64,000 nt of DNA from Himantopus leucocephalus (GCA_003993805.1 RSEF01000004.1:69645841-69709840), one strand, 5' to 3'; counted from the stretch's first letter, positions 52,594-64,000 are shown. Made by a program: numbers and translations. Notes: generated by a model not told the origin, from the letters alone.

Positions 52594-55500
52594 TGTCTGG
52601 TATAAAGTTGAAGTCTGAAGTGACGTCTATTTGATGTAGTCTAAGCCACTCCTTTCCAACTTCAGCAAAATTTGAATCATCTGCTTGCTTCCTTAAATGT
52701 TTTGACAAAGTAAAATATTTGCATAATCCAATGCAGTGGCCATGTTACAGATTTGAAGGCCAGTTCAATACTCAAAGGTGTAGGGCCCTGGGAAAAGTTA
52801 GAGGATGCTGCACATCAGTACAGGTATAGGTGCTCCTTTGGCTTCCTGGAGGTAGTCAGGAGAATGATACAACACTCTGTCCCCAGGAGAGTCCTTGGAT
52901 GTCTGTGTTAGATGTCAATCACTGTGTTCATTTCTGGTCTCCACAATGCTTTTGGACATGTCATACTTCCTGTTCTTCTGATAGAATACTTTTGTTTTCT
53001 AGAAATGTGAAAAATTTTTGTTCACGTTTCCATGGGTACATTTCCAATTGGGAATTGATATTCTATGTCTATAGATTATGTATCTGAATAGAGAAGACCA
53101 TCATTTGACTACATTCTTTTCACTTCCTTGCTTTCAGGTCACTTGAAAATTCTTTGTATCAATGTCATATTAGGTTATATGTTTCTAATGTCTTACTACT
53201 TTTTTAAAATGCAGATCCTGATGTGAAACATTAGCAGACTGTTGTGAGCAAAATTATCAAAGGAATTTTGGCAATGAATTAAAAATTTTTTATTTTTAAT
53301 ATAGACAATATATTTCTCCTAACAACATATGTAAGAGTTAACTTTAGCATTATTAAACTATTTTGACTGATCAGGCTTTCTTAGAAACAACACTAAATCT
53401 ACAAGGCTGTGTCAGCTGAATGCAGGAGTCAATCTTTCATCAGTATTTTGCTGATTTGACAAGAAATAATGCTGAATAGGCACTGTAAGCAAGACCCACT
53501 ATGACTCAGAAGGACAATTACACAGTTTATACGACCTAAGTAAAAGAAATGTTATGGCTCCTTAAGCTGGAAAATTGCTTTAGAGTCAGTGTGTGAATTT
53601 CACTTGTTAAATGCATGTAATCATTCTGGTTCTAGAAGATCTGGTTTAACTTCAATGCATGTTAAAAAAAAAGGTTCATATTTATAATAAATGATAAAAT
53701 GAAAATATTTTCAAAGACATCAAAGGAAAGCTTGATTTTTACTTTTTTTTTTTTTTAAACATAGCTCAAATATCTGTTCTCCAGTCTTCTGAAAGAAGAC
53801 ACTGGAATAGCCTTTCTTATTATCTTTAAAGCAGAGATCCTTCAGGGCACGGGATAGGGTCTGTGTGCCCTGTTTACGTATCTATACAAAGGTGTGATTA
53901 AAAAATGGAAATTGTAGTAGATTCCTGTTACACAGTAAGAGACTTTGGTTTTAATAACTTCAACTTTTAAATGTAGAAAATTCCTCCTCCTTTCTTCACA
54001 ATTTCTTTCAAACTTTGCTGTACTTCTTGAGAAGGATTGCTCTTCTGTTCCTTACATCTGGCACACAACTGCAAACCTTTGTGCTGTTTACTTTTATCTG
54101 GTGTTTGTCAGATTAACTCTTGTACCTAATGGTTTATTGAATTATTACATACCTATTATCAGATTTGTTCTTTGGAAAACATGAATATTTAATCTGGTAT
54201 GAATACTCTTCCTGTATAATAATTCTTGAAGGGGTTTCTAAGTTTTTTGTATCTTCCAAGCTACAGAGTAGATTTGTAGAAACCTCTGGTAAAAGATGTC
54301 AGTGCTCTTCTAGGTCAACAGTTCGCTAAGAGTCTTTCAAAACTCAATTAAGATGTTTTATTTCCTTGTTGGTCTGAAGATGATAATTGGAAGAACTTCC
54401 GTGCTTAATATTTTTCTTGTTAAAAAATTCTTTGAATTCTGCAGAATAAATTGAACACACTGTCAATTTTCCCCTGTGATGTCCATTTTGACTAAGAACT
54501 GTTATGGATGATTGCTGTTTTTGAATTATCCTGGGAACTAGAGATGTATCGTTAACCATTAACTGGTGAGGGTAATAGCATGTCTCTAATTCACTGGTGT
54601 TTCTGCAACAGTTTCCACAATACCATGTGGAACTTTTGGAAAAATACTGCTGAATTAAAATGCAAATACCACTTTATACAGAACCAAACTAGGGAAATAT
54701 TATCTATTAATTAGTAGTGAATGTGTTTGTGATACATCAAGCAGAGAGTTGTGAAGCAGAAAGGGCAAATCTGGACACAATAGAATTTTGAAATTATTTA
54801 AGAAGATAGATTTGAATGTTGAAAAAACAGGATCGCACACTCACCAAGGAGAAATTTTGCTAAGAGGCCCTCCTAATCCATTGGATGTTCCAATTTGCAG
54901 CAGTGAAATTAAAAATAAAAACTATAAAGAATATAGGAAAATTGCAAAAGAGGGTATTAAATGGAAATTAATTTATATAAAGCTTGCTGGAAGAAATGAA
55001 TATGGATAACCAAAGTTGATGGGACTATAAAAAAGAAAAAAAGAAGTAAAAGAAAAGAAGACCTCTTAGCATATGAATTAAAATGACCATACCAAATGGA
55101 AAAATCACCAACCAAACCCACAGTACCTTATCAGTAATTGTTTATGCTGCTTATCAGAAGTAAATGGTAAAATTGTAAATATAGTTATAAAAAATAATAG
55201 TACCAAACAAGTATTCTATTCTGCTTTTCCAATCATCATATTTATATCATGTGAGAATGATGGATTTTTCTTCCCATTTCCAGCCAAAGGACACGTAGAA
55301 AAAACTACAGAAAACTATTCCTAAATGATTCAAAATTCTGAACAATATGGTTTTACACTGTAAGAAAAATATTTCCATAGCTATGCTTTTCTTCCAATAT
55401 AGAGGGAATATTGAGTTTTAAAGGGCTGTTTAGTCAAGTATGGAAAGATGTCACATGAACGAATGGCTATTAATGGGTGAGCCACCCAAATTTATGTTAG

Positions 55501-58113
55501 ACATTGTTTAGGGAAGAACGATTAAGCAGCCAAACAAACTCTCAAGGAAAATATTGGACCTTGCATTTGATGTATTCAAAAAAACTGATTTTTTTTTCTG
55601 GAATGTAAGTCAGCTGAGGACAAGTTATGCTTCAGTTAAATATAAATTACTCATTTCAGTAACTGAGGCAACCATGTAAGATTCTCAGATATCAAGGTTT
55701 GTTGCCTCTCATAGCTTTCGTATACCTGTGAAGGATGGAAAAATACTTGGTTTGATGTTTTCAGTCTTCATGTATGTTATTTAATTAAAATCTGTATTTT
55801 CTTCAGTATAAGGTACGTTTTAAAAGATTATTTAAGCACATTTACTGACACATCTCTTAACTTTCTTTTTTCCATGTTGTCACTGTGTTTTACAAGCAGC
55901 TAGAGGTAAAGCACAGGACAGACAAGCATTCTGTGACACTCGTTAGACATATTGGCTGTCCTGCAGTTTGTATACAGGGCAGCACGATGGCTTAATGTGC
56001 AATTCATATGTGTTTTTCCAGGCTTCCCCAGTTTCAGCACTGCAGGATTGATTAATGTCCCTAATTTTAACACAACTGTTATCCAATTGCATATACAAAG
56101 CTATAATATTCCTTTTAAAATAATGCATTAATTATATTTGGTATCCATTGGTGTCCCAGATGTTAATAAAACTGCTGTTCTGCTCATGCAAATGACCAAG
56201 CGTATTGCCTGTAGGGCATTAAGAAAACCCACTGAACATTGAACCAAAAGCTTGTGTTGTCTCCATAGGCTTCAGGTCAGCATGGAAATCCATGCAGTAA
56301 CACGAAAAGAGATGAAGCTCAACAAGACCTTGCACTTAGTGCTTTCACAGTAGACTCTACAGTATTTATCTTGGAACTGTTAATTATAACTACTGGTGTA
56401 ATATTGCCTGAGGCTTTTAAAACATTGCTTAGTTTGGAAGAAATCTCCAGTTCACACAGCATAAAATAAAAGGCAAACAAATCATTCTCCCCTCCTTCAG
56501 TTCTACAATTCTGCACAAACTGTCTAACCAACAATGCATCATTTGTCCTTGGTGTGAATTTAAGAAACAAACGATTGCAGACCATTAAGAAAACTCATCA
56601 ATTAGGATTTTAGAGAGTAGTCCAATGTACTCCTGCAGTTTGACAAAGTAAGGGACTACTTTCAATTTTCTCTTATCTGAGCAGTCCTTTTTCCCATGAA
56701 TAATGTCAGTGAATTCAATGAATTGTGGAGCCAAATGCTGTATTAGTAAGGAAGTATTGTGTTGTAAAAGGCTCAAGAAAAAGTATCCCTAACTGAGGGA
56801 TTGAAACTCTGCTATGTTGTGAACCAAAGCTCCTATTTGCTGCAGAACACATCAGCCATAAATAAGGTTTGAAGATGTAATTTATTTTGATACCTTTCTG
56901 TCATGTGTTGTTGGAGTCTTTTGTTTTATGTTGTTGGTGTTTTGAAATTGTAGCAGGTGATAACCATTACACTGCATCCTAAACCATGTGTTACTGAATA
57001 TCTATAAATTTCTCTTCTAATATATTCCTATCCCTGCCATTATGGTTGCAAAGATCTTAGTATCACTTTAGTTAATTGTAGAAGCTGAATGATGTTGTCT
57101 AACTTCCAGTGATGCAGAAGAAAATATGCACTTGCATGCTGCTATTATTCAAATTGAATTTTCAAGCTGAACAGTAAAAAGTCTTTAGTTCACAGCATTT
57201 TTACACATAAATTTAAACAAGGTGCTGAACTGTGACATCCAGAATGAAAAAATTATATGAGCAGGTTGCTGAGCTTGTCATCTGAAATGCACTGGGCATT
57301 CTGAGACTATAAAGCAATACAATATTATAACCAACCCTTTTATAAGTTCAAAAAGATATTTTTTTCAGTCTTTTAAGCTACTTCCCGCTGCGTTGATGAA
57401 CTCCTGATTTACTCAATGTTGTAAAGGGAGCATGCCAAGTAGATTTTTCTACCAGCAGCATTAGCCACCTATGTCAGTTTTCATCCTATTCTCTTGCCAT
57501 TTTTTGCTTTCTTTCGCAAGCGCCGTGCACTGAAGGAATTAAAAGTAACTTTTAGATGTTATCTGCTATATTTGCGATGATTTTTAGCAGTCAGGCTTAA
57601 CCTAAACGCTGTGAGAAAATAAAATCTTTCCTTTAGATTTGTGCTGTCTCTTAGATACCTTTAAGGGATGTGGTAAGCCTTAGTCTCCTTTTGGTCAAAT
57701 CCAGAACGTACTGGCGCTACTTTCAAATTACTTCTCATGTAAACCAGCACTTCCTGGACACCATCTCAATGTTGCATATGAAATCTAGCTTTCCTCAGCT
57801 TTTTCTCTTGTGGTTGACAGTCTTCTGTGAATAGGGACTTTAAAAATGCCAAAACATACTTCCCGTGTTGCCTTGGTTTTTCAACAGTGACCTGCCAGTA
57901 GGTGCTACTTATGGCTAGATCGGAAGACAAAACCACTTTTTTGTGTGTTGGTAAAGAGAATACCTGAGGAAGTGGCTGTATGTATGCTAAGGTACAAATA
58001 CTAAGAGGATTCATATTTTCTAAGAGTAAAAGTTGTCCTTACACAGTTCAAACCAGGATTTATTTATTTCATTCTGCTTGAAAAATAAGGAGTGAATAAT
58101 CAGTTCTCGATAG
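52594..58113. other. AT-rich non-coding DNA
   Basis: No gene is recognised. Two minus-strand frames that meet at TAATG (56776-56585 and 56585-56319) give protein-like text and are discussed as a finding, but I do not call them genes. A run of 12 T occurs near 53746-53757. The last part, from about 57890, belongs to a weak pair of similar segments listed separately. Confidence 0.6.
57890..58010 (+). repeat. Weak ancient repeat, copy 1
   Basis: The segment carries, in order, TGCCAGTAGG, ATCGGAAGACAAAAC (57919-57933) and GTGGCTGTATGTATGCTAAGGTAC. The same three anchors occur in the same order and strand at 58562-58668, with about 30 extra bases here between the second and third. This suggests two old copies of one unidentified sequence. 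Confidence 0.4.
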
Positions 58114-58428
58114 CAAACATTGTTTATGATTTGATAGGATAATTTTCAGGGATTAAGTATATTCATTAACATGAAAATGCTATTTGGGACATTAGCTACA
58201 AATCCATGAAACTTCCTTCCTGATTTTTTTTTTTTTGTATTGTTAGTGCAGTGATCCAGTTTCTACAGCATANCCAAACATTGTTTATGATTTGATAGAA
58301 TAATTTTCAGGGATTAAGCATAATCATTAAAATGAAAATGCTATTTAGGACATTAGCTACAAATCCATGAAACTTCCTTCCTGATTTTTTTTTTGTATTG
58401 TTAGTGCAGTGATCCCGTTTCTACAGCA
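58114..58428 (+). repeat. 157/154-bp direct duplication joined by a single N
   Basis: Bases 58114-58270 and 58275-58428 match except for about six substitutions and a T run of 13 versus 10. The N at 58273, with two or three unmatched bases, separates them. It is the same signature as the other N-joined duplications; a T run inside the unit may have hindered merging of the contig ends. Confidence 0.9.
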
Positions 58429-58561
58429 GAAAAATGTTTTGAGTGTCAGTACAAAGGCAAGTGTAGTTTGAGCACTACTGTGTTCAGCTTGTACATTGCT
58501 TGCTTGATACAGTAAACCTTGACCTTGTTTACATGTAAACCTCATTCGTGACTGAGTATTT

Positions 58562-58668
58562 TGCCAGTCAGAAGGGTCTGTGCCTTCTCTTTTGTTAGGT
58601 TCATCACATCTGAAGACAAAACTGGAGAGGTGGCTGACATATGCAAGGGTACTAGTTTGTATTTGCAT
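58562..58668 (+). repeat. Weak ancient repeat, copy 2
   Basis: TTGCCAGTCAGAAGG, ATCTGAAGACAAAAC (58608-58622) and GTGGCTGACATATGCAAGGGT appear in the same order as at 57890-58010. It is unidentified; divergence is substantial. Confidence 0.4.
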
Positions 58669-59790
58669 TTTCCTAATTAATTAATCCTAAGAACATAGGA
58701 GGAGGTACCTTCTCCCTGTCAAGCCTAGCAGGAGTGTGACATTTTTTGTTTGTAAATGACAGAAGCATTTCAAGACTTTATTTTGATTGCCAGTTAGTTC
58801 TTGTGAGACAGTAATAGAACACTCTTACTGTGACACCTTCGGAAGACCACCCTCATGCTTTTGAATGACATAAACTATTTTTTAATTGAGTGAACTCAAT
58901 TGGTGTGCTTTACTATGCTGAACGATCTTGCACTATTGCCTCTACAACATTGTTTGTGGTCATAGCTATGACTCAAAAGACATGCTCAAGCCAAAGTTTC
59001 TTCTTCGTGAAACAGAGAGTATTTTTGAAAGGTCATTGTCCTTCGAAGCAGTTTGTGACTCTCTTCCATCACCTGTTAGAGATGGGATTTGTGAAACTTC
59101 CAGGTATTCTGTGTAGCTCACCAACTTGGCTGTGTGTTTCTGGAAGAGCTAAAGGTTGTAATGACATTTTTTTATAATGATTTAATTGTTTATTAATTTG
59201 GGATGTGGCTGGTGATAGGTTTAAGTAGTTCAGAGTAACTGCTAGCTACTGCATTTTTAAAAGTTGTTGCTGGAATTATGGAACAGTACTAATATTCTGA
59301 AGTGAAATGTATTTCATTACTGAAATAAATGAAAAAAAAATCCCCAACCCATTACAGAAGTGCAGGGTACGCAGCTCTTACAAGTGTAGAGACCAAGGAT
59401 AGATTGTATATACTAAACAGAATTAGTACAGATATTCCCCTCTATGTAAGTTGTGTGCAGATCTGACCAGATTCACTTGTAAAGTTATGGCATGGACACT
59501 GGAAAGTTATCTGTGTATGATAACAAAACCTCTGCTACTATTGTCCTCTAATCTACGCCTGCAGAAGTAGCTGCTAGGTTGTTACTACTTCTGAAATAAT
59601 TTATACTATGCGTAAACAGTGCATAAGTTATGCAGGGTAATGAGGTCCTCTTCTGGCTCCAGAATCAGATGTGAAACTTTTTTGCCTTTCTTCCTTTGAT
59701 ATAATCCCATTAGTCACCGCTTTATGGAAAGAAGCTGCTTCAAAAGAATGATTTAAGTTAGCCTTGGTTAATTTCTTTGCTCACCTATGC

Positions 59791-59816
59791 TTTTTTTTTT
59801 TTTTTTTTTTTTTTTN
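59791..59816. repeat. T25 homopolymer ending in a single N
   Basis: Twenty-five T are followed by one N and TCTG. It is the longest homopolymer in the window; the N probably marks an unresolved run length. On the minus strand it is a poly(A) run, but no retrocopy is visible in front of it. Confidence 0.9.
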
Positions 59817-60031
59817 TCTGTAGGAAACAAGCAGTCCTGAAGCGTGTCTAAAAGAAACCTAACTGCATCACACTTTCTGCCAGCTGGCAGTTTATCATCA
59901 GAAAGATTGTTTTTTGATGATGTATTTAATGTAATGCGTTGTCCAAATTCTGTCCTTAGTGACATATTGCTGTAATGCATCGTACTGCTGTAATACATCA
60001 AAGCCTTCCTCACTTTGATAATGTCATATAA

Positions 60032-60036
60032 CCACC
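60032..60036. repeat. Left target-site duplication of the LTR
   Basis: CCACC directly before the LTR's TG matches CCATC directly after its CA (60888-60892) at four of five bases. Confidence 0.65.
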
Positions 60037-60210
60037 TGTCAGGGTTTAACCCCAGCAGGCAACCAAGCCCCACACAGCTGCTCTCTCACTGGGGAAGAGA
60101 ATCAGAAGAGTCAAAGTGAGAAACCTTGTGGGTTGAGATAAAGGCAGCTTAATAAGTAAAGCAAAAGCCGTTTGTGCAAGCAAAACAAAACAAGGAATTC
60201 ATTTACTACC

Positions 60211-60490
60211 TTTCAGTGGTGCCCAGCGACAGGACAAGGGGCAATAGGCACAAATTAGAACACAGGAAATTCCTTCTCAACATGAGGAAAATCTTTATTT
60301 TGAGGGTAGCAGAGCACTGGAACAGGCTGCCTAGAAAGCGTGTTGAGTCTCCTTCTCCAGAGACATTCCAAACTTGCCTGGATGCCATCCTGTGCAACCT
60401 GCTGTAGGTGACCTTGCTCCGGCAGGGGGGTTGGACTGGATGATCTCCGAAGGTCCTTTCCAACCCCGACCATTCTGTGATTCTGTGATA
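60211..60490 (+). mobile_element. CR1 LINE nested in the LTR
   Basis: About 280 bases of CR1 3' region: TTCAGTGGTGCCCAGCGAC, AGGACAAGGGGCAATAGGCA, TTCCTTCTCAACATGAGGAA, GAGCACTGGAACAGGCTGCC, GGTTGGACTGGATGATCTCC, and the end ATTCTGTGATTCTGTGATA. It is 5'-truncated and carries no ORF2. The LTR reads ...GGAATTCATTTACTAC before it and resumes at CTTCCCATCTGCAGGCAGG after it, so the CR1 inserted into the LTR, in the opposite orientation. It is closer to the CR1 pattern I know than the other copies in the window, consistent with younger age. Confidence 0.92.
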
Positions 60491-60616
60491 CTTCCCATCT
60501 GCAGGCAGGTGTTCAGCCATCTCCAGGAAAGCAGGGCTTCATCAAGTGTAACAGTTACTTGGGAAGACAAATGCCATCATTCCGAATGCCCCCCGCCTTC
60601 CTTCTTCTTCCCCCAG

Positions 60617-60625
60617 CTTTATATA
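60617..60625 (-). promoter_or_regulatory. LTR TATA box
   Basis: TATATAAAG on the minus strand, followed by CTGGGGGAAGAAGAAGG, sits where this LTR family has its promoter. It looks intact, but the CR1 interrupts the LTR about 130 bases downstream. Confidence 0.7.
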
Positions 60626-60892
60626 GTGAGCACAATGTCATGTAGCATGGAATATCCCTTTGGTCAGGTGGGGTCAGCTGTCCTGGCTGTTTCACCTCCT
60701 AACCTTTGTGCCCTCCTAACCTACTTGCTCTTGGGGTGGTGTGAAGAGCAGAAAAGCCCTCGAGTGCTGAGCAACAACCAAAAAACTTCAGTGTGCTACC
60801 AACAGTGTTCCTATCTGAAACCCGAAACACAGCACTATAGCAGCTGCTAGTGAGAAAGTCAACTCCATCCCAGCTGAAACCATGACACCATC

Positions 60893-63800
60893 AATGTGTT
60901 TTTGTGAACAAAGGAACAATGAGTCTTCATTAAAGTAGATGTATAATTCTACTGTTTATGAACTGCCTGCAAATGCAGATGACACACAGTTACTGCATGT
61001 CTCATTTTTATTTGAAAAACAAACTGCATAGTACATAGTTTTTAAAATTTACTTAAATGTGCTATTCAAACTAGATTGGCACGATGACTGGAACACCTAC
61101 TCCTACTCCATTTTTGATGGAGTAAGTTTTCATGGCAGGTTTCTGTCAAATTCTGTTTGCCACGTAGCTGCCCTAGGTGTACTGCTGCACTGGGCTGTGC
61201 CAGCCGGCATTTCTTGCAGATAATGTGTTCTCTGCTCTGTATGCTAGTGAGAAAGCTCTGCTCGCCTTAAAGTGAACATATTGTATCTTTTATACTTTCT
61301 CCTGTGTTCTTACAGCAATCATAACTTAATTGCTGCTCCTTAGACATAGTGTTGTAAGAGATGTAATCACATCAAATCTGTTGAGTGATTCTGTAATTAT
61401 GTTTCATTTATTGTCTTCACTGAGATGTAGTATGAATATGCATAATCTTGCTTTCCTTGATTAGCTGTTTGACCGATGTTGTTTTATAATCAATAGCTAA
61501 AATGAGAAGAATTGGAAAGTTTTAAAAGACAACGGGCAATACATTCGTCTTTTTGGAAATCGGTATTCCAGTGGGGTAGTAGGGGAAAATGGGATTACAA
61601 GGTTGTAATGAGTAGCTGGGTATATATTGCTGTGCAGCTAAAGAAAAAGAAGTGAAAATATATGATAGCGTAAAGAACTTAAAACACACACTTACTAAAG
61701 CCATCTATCATCACGGCATGGTTTCTGAAAAAAAATAAAATAATAGTAATAAAAAAAACCCTAAACAAACCCAACACACCTGTGTATGAGGTAAAGTAAG
61801 AAAAGGAGAGAAAGAAGTGACTCTTACCACTGAACCTGTCTGAGTTTCTGTCAGAAGCTTTGGTTGGGATTTTGTAAAGCTCTTAAATTGTTTAGCAGTT
61901 CCTGAATTAGACATTTCCTCTTTCCGTACTGCTGGACTGTTCAGTCTGAAGTAGGTTTTAAGGCAATTTTTTCTAGATTTGTATCTGAAATAATTAGCTT
62001 GAATTCAGACTATTTCTATGAGATCTAAAGTAGTTCTTAATCTAATATAATCATAACATTTGAAACAATGTAACAAAATTCTTTTACAAGCAGCTTACAG
62101 TGTTATTAAGGATGCTTATCACATGTAGCCAATTCAAAAAACCACACAGTAAGTCACTGGCGATCTATACAAAAGGATCAGTAAATGAACCGTGGAATGG
62201 ACACCTGTTCTACTGTTCTGTTTACACCAAAAGGAAAAGGAAAAGGAAAAGAAAAGAGGTGAGGCAATAGGGGCATTTTTAATCCATAGCACTTTTAATT
62301 GGTTTTAAATTCATTCAGGTTAGAAACATTATTTTAGTTGCATGACAGTGTTACTCCTATATTCCTTATCCCTTCACCCAGTAACTGAGATTTTGATTTG
62401 TATCTAATGAAACTTGGTCTCCAATACCTGAAGATGTTAGAACGTTGTTGGAATTAATATATAGCATGTCACTGGAACAATCTTGTGCAACTCACCTACC
62501 CTGAGACCTTATCAAGATTTTAATAGTGGGGAGAGAAGAGGAAATGGATTCTGGCTGTTGTAACTACCAGCTTTCTTTGTTTTTCACTCAGTGAAGATCA
62601 TGTTTTATTTCTTGTATTTCCCTTTTAAGTTTCCTAGTGAATATGGAGTACAAGAATTAATTTAATTTAATTTGTCTTCTAAGCCTTGTTCCTAAGTATA
62701 AATTTCTATCATCATCTCCTTATGGTTCAGCTGCTTTCCTCATTGATCTCTTCCACTCTGTGTATTTAAATAACCTTATATTGTTTCCATTCACTTCCCG
62801 AACAATACTATACTCACTGACAGTTTTACTTTCCTAATGAGATTTTAGAGCATTTCTGCTTGGCTTCATCCTTGTCTCTTTAAAATTATGTATACTCAGT
62901 TCTGTCATTCACTAACTTCTGCGTAACAGAAAATACACTGTGTCCCAGTAGGACTTCAGTGGTTACAACATCTGATTGATCTTAAATACTTTATTGCTTT
63001 TAAATAGCTAGATGCATCCTGAAACAGAACATGTATTCTCTGTTAAATCCCCTATTTCCTTCAAAATCCATATTAGTCCTTTCATTATTTCAACCAATTC
63101 TTTTCATTAATGTCAATATCTTTCTGATATTTCCTCTCTCAAATTCTAGTATTCTCATTTTTTTTTCCTGAAATAATAGATGTATTTATTCAGCTGTACA
63201 ACTTAGTAGTGTTTCTGAGTTCCAGTTGCTGGAAAATGAAAGATAACTAACGGACAATGTAAAAACATCAAGCTCAAGTGATGCTACAATAAAGGTCATA
63301 TTGTGGAACAGTTATCTGCAAGCCAGTGAGCTATTTAAATCATATTTAATGGTAAGTAATCAGATCACATGGGGAGTAGTCAGGGTATCACATACAGCTT
63401 CTGAGAGCTGTGCAGTTTTAACCTTGAACGTGAAGGCAGGAAAACAAATAGCTGTTCTGCTTGATCTCTGCTGTTCAAAAGCAAAAATGTTGAAAGAAAA
63501 CTTCATTACAATTTCTTCATCATATATGTGATTAATGATGACAAAACATGACACTTAATAGGTTCATTATGTCTAAATAAGGAAAAGTTTGTATATTCAC
63601 TCCTCAGGCTTCTAATTCCCGGTCAGGAGTTTTCCTGAAATGTACAGTTGGTGGGCAGGACACTGTCACAGTCAGTTCTTGCAGTAGATGTAATGTTCCT
63701 CAATCTGGTCAAACAGTGGACATAAGAACTCGCTGCCATAGTTCAAAACACGGTCTCTAGGAACCAACTCTTCTTCCAATAGAGGCCATAAGCAGTTAGA

Positions 63801-64000
63801 GTACGAACGGGAAAGTCCACATATGCTTTTCCTTAATATTCTCCCAAAGTCTGTCAGTTTTTGGAGTGGGAATTTCTGGGTATGTAAGTGAGAGGTTATG
63901 TTGTGCCATTAGTACGTCAGTTCATTTATCCTTGAGTTAGGTTCAGTTCTGGGATTTGTTAATGTTCATTATGTCTATTTGTACCATAGCATCTTCCACA
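60893..64000. other. AT-rich non-coding DNA
   Basis: No gene or transposon is recognised. Simple repeats: (AAAAGG)n at 62229-62257 and a short AATTT array at 62655-62673. Paired frames on opposite strands at 63301-63554 shadow each other and have no recognisable product. Confidence 0.65.
62229..62257. repeat. (AAAAGG)n short tandem repeat
   Basis: About four AAAAGG units, then decaying to AAAAG. Confidence 0.85.

Larger units (their letters stand above)
58669..60036. other. AT-rich non-coding DNA
   Basis: No gene is recognised. Overlapping plus-strand frames at 58890-59177 carry no known motif. A T25 run with a single N at 59816 ends the clean sequence before the LTR. Confidence 0.65.
60037..60887 (-). 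mobile_element. Solo LTR of an avian endogenous retrovirus, split by CR1
   Basis: The element has TG...CA ends: TGTCAGGGTTTAACCCC at the left and AAACCATGACA at the right, imperfect inverted complements of each other. The flanks CCACC (60032-60036) and CCATC (60888-60892) form a 5-bp target duplication with one mismatch. Read on the minus strand, it starts TGTCATGGTTTCAGCTGGGA, has a TATATAAAG box, then TCCTGGAGATGGCTGAACA, and ends GGGGTTAAACCCTGACA. I recall this as a very common bird LTR family; 5-bp duplication suits an ERVL-type class, but I cannot fix the class. A degraded poly(A)-like ATTAAG lies at 60148-60153 (minus strand). No internal retroviral sequence adjoins it, so it is a solo LTR of about 570 bp once the CR1 is removed. 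Open frames crossing it are meaningless. Confidence 0.85.

Noticed and set aside
52436..52708. 90-codon minus-strand frame crossing the gap
   Set aside because: It is held open by the Ns, and over the CR1 part it uses a different register from the reverse-transcriptase motif.
60206..60570. Cluster of three overlapping minus-strand frames
   Set aside because: All are antisense to the CR1 3' untranslated end and result from its GC-rich, stop-poor composition.
60374..60850. 158-codon plus-strand frame
   Set aside because: It starts inside the CR1 and runs across the junction into the LTR; it reads two unrelated repeats, on the opposite strand to the LTR, so it cannot be a gene.
1..64000. Bacterial-style features (ribosome binding sites, operons, CRISPR, terminators, origins)
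   Set aside because: The DNA is clearly vertebrate nuclear sequence; no such structures were seen.

Overview
The window reads as nuclear DNA from a bird, most likely an intron or intergenic stretch. The evidence is five fragments of CR1, the dominant avian LINE, recognised by its 3' end (a conserved block ending in ATTCTATG-type 8-bp repeats), by a 3'-region segment, and by a piece of its reverse transcriptase. There is also a solo LTR of a retroviral family that I recall as widespread in bird genomes. Base composition is AT-rich throughout, runs and simple repeats are short, and interspersed repeats are sparse, as is typical of birds. Three 100-N gaps and nine single Ns mark it as a scaffolded short-read assembly.

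I find no protein-coding gene, tRNA, rRNA or CRISPR array that I can defend. Reading frames are short. The longest have 162, 158 and 143 codons; the 158-codon one crosses from a CR1 into an LTR, and the other two match no protein I recognise. A rough estimate from AT-rich stop-codon frequency puts about one frame of 160 codons in 64 kb on two strands by chance. Exons of a gene whose other exons lie outside cannot be excluded, and a few exon-like patches are flagged.

Layout. 1-31475 is mostly featureless AT-rich DNA with small simple repeats, a 100-N gap at 14126-14225, a more GC-rich island at 17560-18620 with two long minus-strand frames, CR1 ends at 21253-21303 and 29990-30117, and a false-looking 184-bp duplication at 28839-29207. 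31476-33190 is a repeat-rich, badly assembled patch: a gap, a CR1 piece, two N-joined duplications and a GC-rich block of unknown origin. 33191-52450 is AT-rich DNA with two blocks that look like old retroelement or LTR sequence (39870-40420 and 41700-42010). 52451-52593 is a gap running into a 5'-truncated CR1. 57890-58668 holds a weak pair of ancient similar segments around another N-joined duplication. 60037-60887 is the clearest structure: a solo LTR on the minus strand with TG/CA ends, a near-perfect 5-bp target duplication and a TATA box, split by a plus-strand CR1.

My reading is that the window holds no new biological system. Its best content is the datable nested insertion, a systematic assembly artefact (near-identical sequence repeated on both sides of single Ns), and several unclassified repeat-like blocks worth a database search.
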